Shown in pieces: positions 27,772-36,301 of a DNA stretch of 64,000 nt (within the stretch, counting starts at the first letter, position 1; the number at the start of each line of letters is the position of its first letter). The DNA is from Eubacterium sp. (lineage in GTDB: Bacteria > Bacillota > Clostridia > Lachnospirales > Lachnospiraceae), in contig JAFZRN010000021.1 in NCBI GenBank assembly GCA_017619835.1, positions 1 to 64,000 of the forward strand, given 5' to 3'. Below the pieces are notes generated by a model. The model did not search any database, had not been told where the DNA came from, and saw nothing but the letters and a program-made list of their open reading frames with translations. Position numbers and translations under genes: made by a program.

Positions 27772-27910
27772 GAAGTGGATCTATAGAGGTGCACCTGATA
27801 GTTGAAGCGGGTATACCGCAACCATGTTCCCCTTCGAAGCGCCGGAGAAGGCGCTCGAAGTGAAACAGATTGCGCCCTCCCGCGCATACCGAATTGGAGA
27901 CGGACGGTGC
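27772..27910. repeat. GC-rich palindromic module, copy A2
   Basis: Direct repeat of 27362-27500 with three base differences over 139 nt. Hairpin arms at 27833-27843 and 27850-27859. It is followed by CACGTGGTGGCGGCGCAT (27911-27928), which is the reverse complement, bar one base, of the SCIFF terminator start at 27316-27334. The maturase gene starts 36 nt after the module. Confidence 0.85.
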
Positions 27911-27946
27911 CACGTGGTGGCGGCGCATAAAGAAGGATAAAATTAA

Positions 27947-29395
27947 ATGGTACATCAGTATAAATTGAATGGTTATAATATAGTGCTTGATACGTGCTCG
28001 GGGTCGGTGCATAGAGTGGATGACGTCGCGTATGATATCATTGAGCTTTTTAAGGAGAAGAGTGAGGATGAGCTGGTTGACATAATCCTGGAGAGATATG
28101 GTGACCGGGAGGATGTCACTGAGGAGGATGTGCGTCTTTGCATAGATGATGTGCGTGCTCTTGAGGCTGCTAATAAGCTCTATACTCCGGATACTTTCGA
28201 ACCACTCGCAGGTGAGTTTAAGAGAAGGAGTGGTGATGTTATCAAGGCGCTCTGTCTCCATGTTTCTCATACCTGCAACCTTAACTGTGAATACTGCTTT
28301 GCAAGCCAGGGCAAGTATAACGGTGAGAGGGCTCTGATGAGTCTTGAGGTTGGTAAGAAGGCGATTGATTTTCTTGTTGAGCACAGTGGTAAACGCCACA
28401 ATCTTGAAGTGGATTTCTTCGGCGGCGAGCCTCTTATGAACTGGGAGGTCTGCAAGGATATCGTAAGATATGCCCGTTCGATAGAAAAAGAGGCGGGAAA
28501 GAATTTTAGATTTACTCTTACTACCAACGGAATGCTGATAGATGATGATGTGATAGATTTCTGTAATAAAGAGATGAGCAATGTTGTTCTTTCGCTCGAT
28601 GGTCGTAAGGAGGTTCATGACAGGACCCGTGTCGATTATCTCGGAAACGGAAGCTTCGAGAAGATAATCCCGAAGTTCCAGAAGCTTGTTAAGGCAAGGG
28701 GCGGAAAGAACTATTATATGAGAGGGACATTTACCCATCTCAACACTGATTTTACAGAGGATATATTTACGATGGCGGATCTCGGCTTTAAGGAGCTTTC
28801 GATGGAGCCGGTAGTTAGTAAGCCCGGAGACAGCCTGGCGCTGACTGAGGAAGACCTTCCGATCCTGAAGGAGCAGTATGAGATACTTGCCAAGGAAATG
28901 TTAAAGAGAGATATCGAGGGTAACGGCTTTACGTTTTATCATTACATGATAGATCTTAAGAGCGGACCCTGTATATATAAGAGAATCTCGGGCTGCGGCT
29001 CGGGTACCGAATATATGGCTGTTACTCCATGGGGTGACCTCTATCCCTGCCATCAGTTTGTAGGTGATGAAAGCTACAAGCTGGGTAATCTCTGGGAGGG
29101 TGTCACGAACCATGACAGACAGGAAGAGTTCCGTGTATGTAATGCCTATGCACGTCCCGACTGCAGGAACTGCTGGGCTATGCATTACTGCTCGGGTGGA
29201 TGTGCCGCTAATGCATATCATGCAACGGGCGATGTGAAGGGTATCTATGAATATGGATGTGAGCTCTTCAGAAAGCGTATGGAATGTGCGATAATGATCC
29301 AGGTGGCTCATGATGCACTCGGACTTGCTCCGGTGAGCGGAGCGACTGCGGGCGGAACCGATGCCTGTGACGGCTGCGAAGAAACCTGTGAATAA
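27947..29395 (+). CDS. SCIFF radical SAM maturase (thioether-forming, SPASM)
   Basis: A 482-residue radical SAM peptide maturase of the CteB type, expected to join a SCIFF Cys thiol to a carbon of a nearby acceptor residue. N-terminal about 85 residues: a winged RiPP-recognition-like domain. Radical SAM CNLNCEYC with Cys110, 114 and 117 binding the [4Fe-4S] cluster, then FFGGEPLMN. The C-terminal SPASM/twitch region has Cys residues around GPCIYKRISGCGSG, LYPCHQF, and CRNCWAMHYCSGGC for auxiliary clusters. The tail ends DGCEETCE. A purine-rich AAGGATAAA ribosome binding site precedes the ATG. Its partner peptide is upstream across the repeat element. Confidence 0.95.
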   Translation: MVHQYKLNGYNIVLDTCSGSVHRVDDVAYDIIELFKEKSEDELVDIILERYGDREDVTEEDVRLCIDDVRALEAANKLYTPDTFEPLAGEFKRRSGDVIKALCLHVSHTCNLNCEYCFASQGKYNGERALMSLEVGKKAIDFLVEHSGKRHNLEVDFFGGEPLMNWEVCKDIVRYARSIEKEAGKNFRFTLTTNGMLIDDDVIDFCNKEMSNVVLSLDGRKEVHDRTRVDYLGNGSFEKIIPKFQKLVKARGGKNYYMRGTFTHLNTDFTEDIFTMADLGFKELSMEPVVSKPGDSLALTEEDLPILKEQYEILAKEMLKRDIEGNGFTFYHYMIDLKSGPCIYKRISGCGSGTEYMAVTPWGDLYPCHQFVGDESYKLGNLWEGVTNHDRQEEFRVCNAYARPDCRNCWAMHYCSGGCAANAYHATGDVKGIYEYGCELFRKRMECAIMIQVAHDALGLAPVSGATAGGTDACDGCEETCE

Positions 29396-29424
29396 AGTTA
29401 CCGGGTTGCGTATGGAGAAAAGGT

Positions 29425-30117
29425 ATGAAATATAATTGTCTTATCGTGGATGACGAGCTTGAGCTCGCAAAGATGACAACAGAATATTTTCAGATGTTCG
29501 ATGTGACTTCGGCTTATGTTGGAAGTGCAAAGGAATGCTATGAGTTCTTTGAAACCAATACTGCCGAACTGATACTCTTGGATATCAATCTTTCGGACGG
29601 TTCGGGCTTTGAGGTATGTAAAAAGCTCAGAGAAGAATATCAGCTTCCGATCCTTTTCATCAGCGCAAGGCAGAGTGATGATGATGTGCTTATCGCGCTC
29701 AGCATCGGCGGAGATGATTATATCAAGAAGCCTTACAGTCTTTCAGTTCTTCTTGCCAAGGTAAAGGTTAATCTTAAGAGAGCACGCCAGATAAGTGAGA
29801 CTCCTGCTGCGGAGGATATGCCGAAGGAAACAGGCGGAGTGATAGAGCTTGATGAAGGCACTATGTCCGTTCTCTATAAAGGAGAGAAGATATCACTTAA
29901 GGCAAAGGAGTATGCGCTCCTTGAATCTCTTTATAAGCACAGGAATACTATCGTTACGAAGGATAAGCTTTTCGAAGAGGTCTGGGGCGATACATTTTAC
30001 AGTGACGGCACACTGAATGTGCATATAAGAAAGCTTCGCGAAAAGCTGGAGGATGATCCGAATAATCCGAAGCTTATCAAGACTATATGGGGAACTGGTT
30101 ACATACTGGAGGTCTGA
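29425..30117 (+). CDS. OmpR-family response regulator
   Basis: A 230-residue two-domain regulator: receiver with acidic pair Asp9/Asp10, phospho-acceptor Asp53 in LLDINLSDGSGF and the late KKP; then a winged-helix DNA-binding domain (about 130-230) with TLNVHIRKLREKL and a GTGYILEV end. It pairs with the kinase that starts 2 nt after its stop and precedes a BceAB-like exporter, the usual arrangement of peptide-antibiotic sensing systems. Likely binding sites are the 11-bp-spaced TTTAAG boxes at 31453-31492. Confidence 0.95.
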   Translation: MKYNCLIVDDELELAKMTTEYFQMFDVTSAYVGSAKECYEFFETNTAELILLDINLSDGSGFEVCKKLREEYQLPILFISARQSDDDVLIALSIGGDDYIKKPYSLSVLLAKVKVNLKRARQISETPAAEDMPKETGGVIELDEGTMSVLYKGEKISLKAKEYALLESLYKHRNTIVTKDKLFEEVWGDTFYSDGTLNVHIRKLREKLEDDPNNPKLIKTIWGTGYILEV

Positions 30118-30118
30118 A

Positions 30119-31426
30119 ATGAAGCATATGAAAATGCTGATCCTCGTGTTTACGGTTTTTATGATCGCATCGCTGATCACGATCTTAAGAGTAAACAGGG
30201 ATACAGACTATAAGGGAAGAGATCTCTCTACCTATAATGACATGCTTTATAAGATAAATGATGAATATAAAAAGGGCGATGCCATCGAGGATATCGAGAA
30301 GCGTTATGGCTGTACGATAGTCCTCAGTAATGAGCTGGTCAACTCAGACATTTCCGAGCTCTATTCGAAGGGGGCCTTTGTGCTGGACCTTGCCCCGGAG
30401 GGTGAGATCATCGGCAAGATTGCATGGAATGATAAGGAAGAGGGTTATCAGAATAAGGTAAATGAGCTCTTTAAGACAATGATCATCATATGGATCATCA
30501 TGCTGATCATAGGTTATCTTTTTATAGCTCTGATCTACTTCAGTATCCTAAGGCCGATAAAGGAATTCGAGAGATTCTCGGGTGAGGTCTCGAAGGGGAA
30601 TCTCGATGTGAAGCTTCCGATAAGAAGGTTTAATCTTTTCGGTAATTTCACCGAAAGCTTCGATATGATGAGAGAGTCCTTAAGGTCTTCGAGGAAGCGT
30701 GAGGCTGATGCGGAGAAGGCAAAGAGAGAGCTTGTGGCTGAACTGAGCCACGATATCAAGACACCGGTCTCTACGATCAAGGCTACCTGCGAAGTCATGG
30801 ATGTGAATTTAAGGAAGAAGCTTGAGAGTATACCGGACGGTGACGAGAAGAAAGATTTAGAGGATTCTCTTGAAAAGGTCGGCTATATCTCTTCCAAGGC
30901 AGAGACCATTAGTCAGCTGGTTAATAACATGTTCCATCTGACTATCGAGGAGATTGATGAGATAAAGGTAAATGCCACCGAAAAGAGTGCTGCTCAGATA
31001 GAGGAGTATTTCCGATATCTTAAGGACTATGGAAATATCATCCTGGATAATCATATTCCGGGGATCCTCATATATATGGATTCCCTCAGGATGGAGCAGG
31101 TCATCGATAATATCGTCGGCAATTCCTATAAATATGCCGGCACCGATATCCATGTCAGTTTCGAAGAGACTGAGGAGATGGAGGATAAGGACGGAAAGCC
31201 GCTTAAGTTCTTAAGGATAAGAGTAAAGGACAGCGGTCCCGGAGTGGACGAGGAAGAGCTTCCTCTTATCACCGAAAAGTTTTACCGCGGTAAGAATTCG
31301 GAGGATAAGAACGGTTACGGTCTCGGACTCTATCTTGTAAGATGGTATATGGAGAAGATGGGAGGCGGAATGGAATGCTACAATGATGACGGCTTCGTTG
31401 TCGAACTGCTCCTGAGAAAGGTTTAG
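30119..31426 (+). CDS. Sensor histidine kinase
   Basis: 435 residues from ATG 30119, chosen because GGAGGT lies 10 nt upstream; a longer frame to 30053 overlaps the regulator gene. Two membrane segments (about 3-22 and 117-141) enclose an about 95-residue extracytoplasmic sensor domain; then HAMP, HisKA with ELSHDIKTPVSTIKA (His211), and a HATPase with DNIVGNSYKYAG, DSGPGVDEEELP, and GYGLGLYLVRW. It is not the very short-loop BceS type, so it may sense ligand directly. Partner of the regulator upstream. Confidence 0.95.
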   Translation: MKHMKMLILVFTVFMIASLITILRVNRDTDYKGRDLSTYNDMLYKINDEYKKGDAIEDIEKRYGCTIVLSNELVNSDISELYSKGAFVLDLAPEGEIIGKIAWNDKEEGYQNKVNELFKTMIIIWIIMLIIGYLFIALIYFSILRPIKEFERFSGEVSKGNLDVKLPIRRFNLFGNFTESFDMMRESLRSSRKREADAEKAKRELVAELSHDIKTPVSTIKATCEVMDVNLRKKLESIPDGDEKKDLEDSLEKVGYISSKAETISQLVNNMFHLTIEEIDEIKVNATEKSAAQIEEYFRYLKDYGNIILDNHIPGILIYMDSLRMEQVIDNIVGNSYKYAGTDIHVSFEETEEMEDKDGKPLKFLRIRVKDSGPGVDEEELPLITEKFYRGKNSEDKNGYGLGLYLVRWYMEKMGGGMECYNDDGFVVELLLRKV

Positions 31427-31452
31427 AATCTGCCGATAAAAGAAAAAACTGA

Positions 31453-31492
31453 TTTAAGAATCATTTAAGGAATAAAGAAGAATCAGATTAAG
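31453..31492 (+). promoter_or_regulatory. 11-bp-phased TTTAAG boxes, probable regulator binding site
   Basis: TTTAAG at 31453-31458 and 31464-31469, a weaker AAGAAG at 31475-31480 and ATTAAG at 31487-31492. One-helical-turn direct repeats are the usual target of OmpR/PhoB-type regulators, and such a regulator is encoded just upstream. A -10-like TATATT lies at 31513-31518. Confidence 0.6.
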
Positions 31493-31548
31493 ACTTTCGT
31501 AAAGGCTTGTTGTATATTAACATCAACAAGTAAGCGAAAGTCTTTTTT
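31490..31548 (+). promoter_or_regulatory. Nested inverted repeat before the ABC exporter genes
   Basis: AAGACTTTCG (31490-31499) pairs with CGAAAGTCTT (31535-31544), and inside it CTTGTTG (31506-31512) pairs with CAACAAG (31524-31530); a T-run follows. It can be a terminator for the kinase transcript, or, because a -10-like box sits in its centre, an operator spanning the exporter promoter. Confidence 0.6.
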
Positions 31549-31565
31549 GATGAAGGAGAATTGAT

Positions 31566-32399
31566 ATGAATAAAGAAACAATCTTAACAGCAAAAGATTT
31601 ATCGAAGACATTTTCAAATGAATCGGTTCAGCAGCATGTTTTGAAGAACCTGAACCTCACAATATATAAAGGTGATTTCACCGTAATAATGGGTAACTCC
31701 GGATCGGGCAAGAGCACACTTCTATATGCACTCTCCGGAATGGACAGACCATCACTCGGAACCATCACCTATCAGGTTGAGGATAAGCCGCTCAGCAAAA
31801 AGTCGGATGAGTTCGGAATCGAGATATCGAAATTCTCAAACGACAAGCTGGCACTCTTCAGAAGAAACCATTGCGGATTCGTCTTCCAGCAGAATTACCT
31901 GAATGATTCGATGAGCGCACTTGACAATGTAATGGTAAGCGGCCTCTTAAGATCAAAGGACAGAAAAGCTCTTTCCGACAGAGCAAAGTCCCTCCTGGAA
32001 AAAGTCGAGATTACGGAGACCGACTGGAGAAAGTTCCCGACACAGCTTTCCGGCGGACAGCAGCAGAGAGTTGCTGTTGTAAGAGGAGTCATCAATCAGC
32101 CTGAAGTACTTTTTGCTGATGAGCCAACCGGAGCACTTAATTCGCAGAATACGTTAAATGTTCTCGATATACTTACCGAGCTCAATGATCAGGGCCAGAG
32201 CATCGTGATGGTAACACACACGGTAACAGCCGCTGAGAGAGCAAACAGAGTTATCTATCTCGCTGATGGTGTGATCACCGACGAGATCGACCTCGGACCA
32301 TATGTAGGAGATTATAAGGATGAGAGCAATCCGAAGAAAGAGGAAGCACTCATAAGACATAGAAAGCTTAAGGATTTCCTTGCAGAGATGGGGTGGTAA
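31566..32399 (+). CDS. ABC transporter ATPase, BceA-like
   Basis: A 277-residue ATPase of the MacB/BceA class. Walker A GNSGSGKST (43-51), Q-loop FVFQQNYL, signature LSGGQQQRVAVVRG (about 160-173), Walker B EVLFADEPTGAL, H-loop MVTHT. It works with the 800-residue permease next door. BceAB-like systems remove or release cell-wall-active peptides from their lipid targets; the two-component genes upstream fit such a resistance module (inference). Good AAGGAG ribosome binding site. Confidence 0.93.
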   Translation: MNKETILTAKDLSKTFSNESVQQHVLKNLNLTIYKGDFTVIMGNSGSGKSTLLYALSGMDRPSLGTITYQVEDKPLSKKSDEFGIEISKFSNDKLALFRRNHCGFVFQQNYLNDSMSALDNVMVSGLLRSKDRKALSDRAKSLLEKVEITETDWRKFPTQLSGGQQQRVAVVRGVINQPEVLFADEPTGALNSQNTLNVLDILTELNDQGQSIVMVTHTVTAAERANRVIYLADGVITDEIDLGPYVGDYKDESNPKKEEALIRHRKLKDFLAEMGW

Positions 32400-32447
32400 A
32401 GATTTTGTTGCCGGGGATTGATGTGATAATCGATAAGGAGTTGTAAT

Positions 32448-34850
32448 ATGTATAAATTATATTTCATCGCCAAAAATAATATGAAAAAGCAGAAGGGTGA
32501 TATGATAACATTTTTCATCCTCACATTCATGGCCACATTCTTGATCTTCGAATGTTTATCGACTATCCTGGGTATGGGCAGGATCTTCGACGAAAGATAT
32601 GATGAAGTAAATGGTGTGGATATCATGCTTCTTACCGGCGATTCCGAAGAAGAAAATGAATGTGCCGAGAAGGCATTTAAGGATGATGAGCATATCACCG
32701 GTTATGAGAGAACGGATAATTACTCGATGCAGGGTGAGTACAGAAAAAAGGGAGACGAGGATTACAGTCAGTATTCATTCTTTATGGAAAGCTATGATGA
32801 AGAACCTGAATATATGAATATGAGGATCGATCAGGATAAGCTTTCGAAAAATGATATCCTGATCCCGCTTTATCTTAAGACTACATATCAGGTAGGCGAT
32901 ACTATGCAGATCAAGCTTGATAAGGATGTATACGACTTTAACGTTGCAGGTTATGCTGAGAATCCTTATTTCTGCTCTTCGGTCAATATAACTGTTTACT
33001 ATGTATATATGTCTCAGGAAATAATAGATGAGCTTATAGAAGATCATCCGGGGATCATTACGGAAAGATCTCTTCATAAGGGAAAAGCAGATGATACTGA
33101 TTTTACACTCAGTTATACGACCGCCGATCTTGAACATGATATTACCGAAACATATAAGAAGCTTATAAAGCCTTATTCAGCGGAGCATCCGGAAAAGTCG
33201 TATTTTAATTACATGGCTGTCAACCGTCAGTGGATGAAAGGCGGATCCGAATTCCTTCCGATGATCCTGATTGCTATCGTACTGCTCTTTGCGATTCTGA
33301 TATTCATTATAGCTATCGTAATCATTTCCTTCAGTATCAAAAACTTCATTCAGAGAAATATGAAGAATACGGGGATACTTGAAGCCAGCGGCTATACGGT
33401 GAAGGAACTCAGAAATGCACTTACTGTCCAGATACTCGTTGTTGCAGGACTTGGTTCTATAGCCGGAGTGATCCTGGGAGTCTTATCCATGGATTCATTC
33501 GGAGATATAGTCAGCATGGTTTCCGGTATGAGCTGGAATCAGCCCACAAATGTATTCGCTATAGTTATCACGATCCTGGGAATACTTCTTACAGTATTCT
33601 TAGTTGCAAGATCTATCAGCAGAACATATAACAGGATAACTGTTCTCGATGCATTAAGAGGCGGGATCAATACGCATAACTTCAAAAAGAATTTCTTCTC
33701 CTTTGAGAAGACACCGCTTCCTATCTCTGTAGTGCTTTCGCTTAAGGACACATTTGGCGCTGCAGGAAGAAATATAGTAATAATCCTGATCACGGTCGTT
33801 CTCACGATCTCAGCACTGGTAAGCTTCGGTATATATGAGAATTTCGGAAGAGACGGCGATGCGCTTATAGATTTCATGGCTATGGAGCTTGGTGAAGTTG
33901 CTCTTCAGGGTGACACAGAAATGGGCGATGACTTAAGAAAGCTTGAAGGAGCGGATGTTGTTCTCGGATATTATGGAATCGAGCCTACTGTTTACCATGG
34001 CGATGAAAAAGAGACAATCTATACATATGTTTATGATGATGCTAAAAATGCCATCAAGACAAGAGTTGTCGAAGGAAGGCTTCCCGAACATGATAACGAG
34101 ATAATGATAACCGGTGCGTCTGCCGGAGATATCGACGCAAAGCTGGGCGACGTGGTTGAGCTCGAGATAGGAGATACGAAGGAAGACTACCTTATAGTCG
34201 GGATCAATCAGAGAGTAGAGAGAACCGGACGTTCCATTATCATGAATATGGATGCTGCAAACAGGATAGTTCAGCAGACTCCGGTCCTTACATATATCAT
34301 CAATACTGAGGATGGTGTCTCATTTGACACAATGAGAGAAAGGATTGAAGATTACGCAGAGGAAAATGATATCGATATAGAGTCACTTGGTATTACAAAC
34401 AGCGCAAAGCTGATGGCATCCACCACGGATTCCGTTACAGGTGCAATGAAAGTTCTTTGTGTAGTGATCGCTTTTCTTACCGCAGTCATTGTTATCTTCG
34501 TTGAGTCCCTTATCATAAGAGCAAAGATAACGAGAGAGTGGCGCGGAATGGGAATCAGCAAAGCGCTCGGAATGACAAGCGGCGGCCTTATATCACAGAT
34601 AATCCTCTCTAATGCTCCTGCAATAATCACTGGACTTCTGATAGGGATTCTTTTGAGCCAGCCAGCAGGATCCGGTCTTACATTGATAGTATTTTCAATC
34701 TTCGGAATGAAGTCAATGGACTATAAGCTTCCGTTTATCTGGATAGCGATTACTGCAGTAGTGATACTTGCATCCGCAGTATTTACATCAGGTATCCTCG
34801 GAATGAAAGTAAAGACACTTAAGCCCGTTGAGATGATCACGGAAGAGTAA
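32448..34850 (+). CDS. ABC transporter permease, FtsX-type, large
   Basis: An 800-residue membrane protein: an N-terminal transmembrane helix (about 18-40), a long extracytoplasmic domain, an FtsX cluster of three helices (about 270-410), a second extracytoplasmic domain (about 460-660) and three C-terminal helices (about 665-790). Duplicated FtsX architecture as in LolE/MacB-like and VexP-type permeases. It pairs with the ATPase 48 nt upstream. Ends in a strong terminator. Confidence 0.92.
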   Translation: MYKLYFIAKNNMKKQKGDMITFFILTFMATFLIFECLSTILGMGRIFDERYDEVNGVDIMLLTGDSEEENECAEKAFKDDEHITGYERTDNYSMQGEYRKKGDEDYSQYSFFMESYDEEPEYMNMRIDQDKLSKNDILIPLYLKTTYQVGDTMQIKLDKDVYDFNVAGYAENPYFCSSVNITVYYVYMSQEIIDELIEDHPGIITERSLHKGKADDTDFTLSYTTADLEHDITETYKKLIKPYSAEHPEKSYFNYMAVNRQWMKGGSEFLPMILIAIVLLFAILIFIIAIVIISFSIKNFIQRNMKNTGILEASGYTVKELRNALTVQILVVAGLGSIAGVILGVLSMDSFGDIVSMVSGMSWNQPTNVFAIVITILGILLTVFLVARSISRTYNRITVLDALRGGINTHNFKKNFFSFEKTPLPISVVLSLKDTFGAAGRNIVIILITVVLTISALVSFGIYENFGRDGDALIDFMAMELGEVALQGDTEMGDDLRKLEGADVVLGYYGIEPTVYHGDEKETIYTYVYDDAKNAIKTRVVEGRLPEHDNEIMITGASAGDIDAKLGDVVELEIGDTKEDYLIVGINQRVERTGRSIIMNMDAANRIVQQTPVLTYIINTEDGVSFDTMRERIEDYAEENDIDIESLGITNSAKLMASTTDSVTGAMKVLCVVIAFLTAVIVIFVESLIIRAKITREWRGMGISKALGMTSGGLISQIILSNAPAIITGLLIGILLSQPAGSGLTLIVFSIFGMKSMDYKLPFIWIAITAVVILASAVFTSGILGMKVKTLKPVEMITEE

Positions 34851-34856
34851 AATACT

Positions 34857-34884
34857 AAAAAGGAGGGTCAGCCCTCCTTTTTTT
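34857..34884 (+). terminator. Intrinsic terminator after the ABC permease
   Basis: AAAGGAGGG then TCAG then CCCTCCTTT, continuing as a run of seven T. It closes the two-component/ABC operon. Confidence 0.9.
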
Positions 34885-34979
34885 GTGTTAAAATGATTTC
34901 GTATTTCGTCTTATATATGAGATCTCAAAAATCAGACTAATTTTCAGTGACCAAAAAGAAACAGTGAGGAAGTAATTAA

Positions 34980-35453
34980 ATGCAGGAAAGTGAAGTTATC
35001 AGGCTGTATGATCTATATTCTGACAGCATATACCGTCTGGCATATTCTTATCTCGGATCAATGCATGATGCCGAGGATATAGTTCAGGACATATTTCTAA
35101 AGCTTGTCCAGAGGAATATCCGTATCGGCGAAGGAAAAGAAAAATCTTATCTGATGTCCATGGCAGCAAATGCCTGTAAGGACTTATTCAGATCCGGAAG
35201 GATGAAGCTTACGGTCCCATTTGAAGAGGTAGCAGACAGAGCGTTTGATTATTCACTTGAAGAGCAGGATATAAGCCTTTTCGAGGCGCTTAAGAAACTG
35301 CCGGAGAATTACAGGGCAGTTATCCATCTTCACTATTTTGAAGGCTATAAGGTTAAGGAAATTTCAAAGATATTAAGGATATCCCAGTCAGGAGTTACGA
35401 TGAGGCTTACAAGGGGAAGGGATATGCTGGCAGATCTGCTGAAGGAGGAATAG
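34980..35453 (+). CDS. ECF-type RNA polymerase sigma factor
   Basis: 157 residues, typical for ECF sigma factors. Region 2: YRLAYSYLGSMHDAEDIVQDIFLKL (about 18-42, -10 recognition); region 4: LPENYRAVIHLHYFEGYKVKEI with the following helix-turn-helix (about 105-150). GAGGAAG ribosome binding site upstream. It is followed after 2 nt by a membrane protein that is probably its anti-sigma factor. The regulon is unknown; autoregulation is likely by family knowledge. Confidence 0.93.
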   Translation: MQESEVIRLYDLYSDSIYRLAYSYLGSMHDAEDIVQDIFLKLVQRNIRIGEGKEKSYLMSMAANACKDLFRSGRMKLTVPFEEVADRAFDYSLEEQDISLFEALKKLPENYRAVIHLHYFEGYKVKEISKILRISQSGVTMRLTRGRDMLADLLKEE

Positions 35454-35455
35454 AT

Positions 35456-36178
35456 ATGCGGGACAAATATAATGAATCATTTGAGAAAATCAAAATGGAT
35501 TCGGGAAGAAAGGACGAAATACGAAATATGATTACAGAAAGTTCAGTTACACCGAAGAAAAAAACAGGATATATAGGTTTACTTGTGGCTGCTGCGGCTA
35601 TAATAGCAGTGCTTGCGGTTCCGCCTTCAAGGGAAGCTGTTTTTGCGGCAGCAAGATATATCAGGAATAAATTCACTACGGCTAACGGATCGACCGTGGA
35701 AATATCCAGCCAGGATCTGGATGGAGGCACTTCGATGATAAAAGAAATATCCGTCAGTACCAGCGTGGGTGAAGCTAAAGACATCGTAAAAGTGGAAGAC
35801 GGAAAGATTTTATTCGTTGCTGACGGAAAGAATAAGGATATAACCAATAAGATCAGCGAGGATAAGTATTACAAATATGAAAAAGAGATCGAAGATGGTC
35901 AGCGCTCCGCTTTATATGTAGGAGGCACACCGGATAACGCAAAATGGATCGAGGTCATATATGATAAGAATGGCTCAATACTTATGCAGACCATGTCACT
36001 TTCTGAACAGGAAGTTAAAAATACCGAATGGGCTAAAAAGGCATTAAAGGACGCAGGCTCAGATGAGGGATCTATCATACTTATCATGAACGATGACGGA
36101 ACCATCATAGCAGGGGAAATAACAACTTCAGATTCAGATACCTCAGTGGAAACATCAACCGAGACATCAACTGATTAA
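35456..36178 (+). CDS. Probable anti-sigma factor, single-pass membrane protein
   Basis: 240 residues: a short cytoplasmic N-terminus (1-37), one transmembrane helix (about 38-56), then an AVFAAARYIRNKF segment and an extracytoplasmic domain ending in a Ser/Thr/Asp tail. The layout resembles DUF4179/RsgI-like regulators encoded behind ECF sigma factors. The N-terminus would bind the sigma factor (inference from position and topology). Ribosome binding site AAGGAGGA lies at the end of the sigma gene. Confidence 0.75.
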   Translation: MRDKYNESFEKIKMDSGRKDEIRNMITESSVTPKKKTGYIGLLVAAAAIIAVLAVPPSREAVFAAARYIRNKFTTANGSTVEISSQDLDGGTSMIKEISVSTSVGEAKDIVKVEDGKILFVADGKNKDITNKISEDKYYKYEKEIEDGQRSALYVGGTPDNAKWIEVIYDKNGSILMQTMSLSEQEVKNTEWAKKALKDAGSDEGSIILIMNDDGTIIAGEITTSDSDTSVETSTETSTD

Positions 36179-36196
36179 GTGATACTAAGAAGAGAT

Positions 36197-36244
36197 GGGT
36201 CGGATCACATTACGGATAGTAATGGGGTCTGACCCCCTTTTTTG
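36197..36244 (+). terminator. Terminator after the sigma/anti-sigma pair
   Basis: GGGTC (36197-36201) pairs with GACCC (36231-36235), enclosing an ATTAC/GTAAT hairpin; CCTTTTTT follows. Confidence 0.75.
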
Positions 36245-36260
36245 TTGTATTCTCTTGTGC

Positions 36261-36266
36261 TATAAT
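36261..36266 (+). promoter_or_regulatory. Extended -10 promoter of the DMT transporter gene
   Basis: TGCTATAAT: perfect TATAAT at 36261-36266 with an upstream TG. No convincing -35 box at the usual distance. It drives the transporter-CorA pair. Confidence 0.5.
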
Positions 36267-36301
36267 ATAAAGGTTATAATCGGAGGAAAGAGATAAGAGA
36301 C

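Noticed and set aside
27713-28738. 341-codon minus-strand frame over the maturase start
   Set aside because: Overlaps the RRE and radical SAM domain coding sequence and a repeat module; no recognisable protein.
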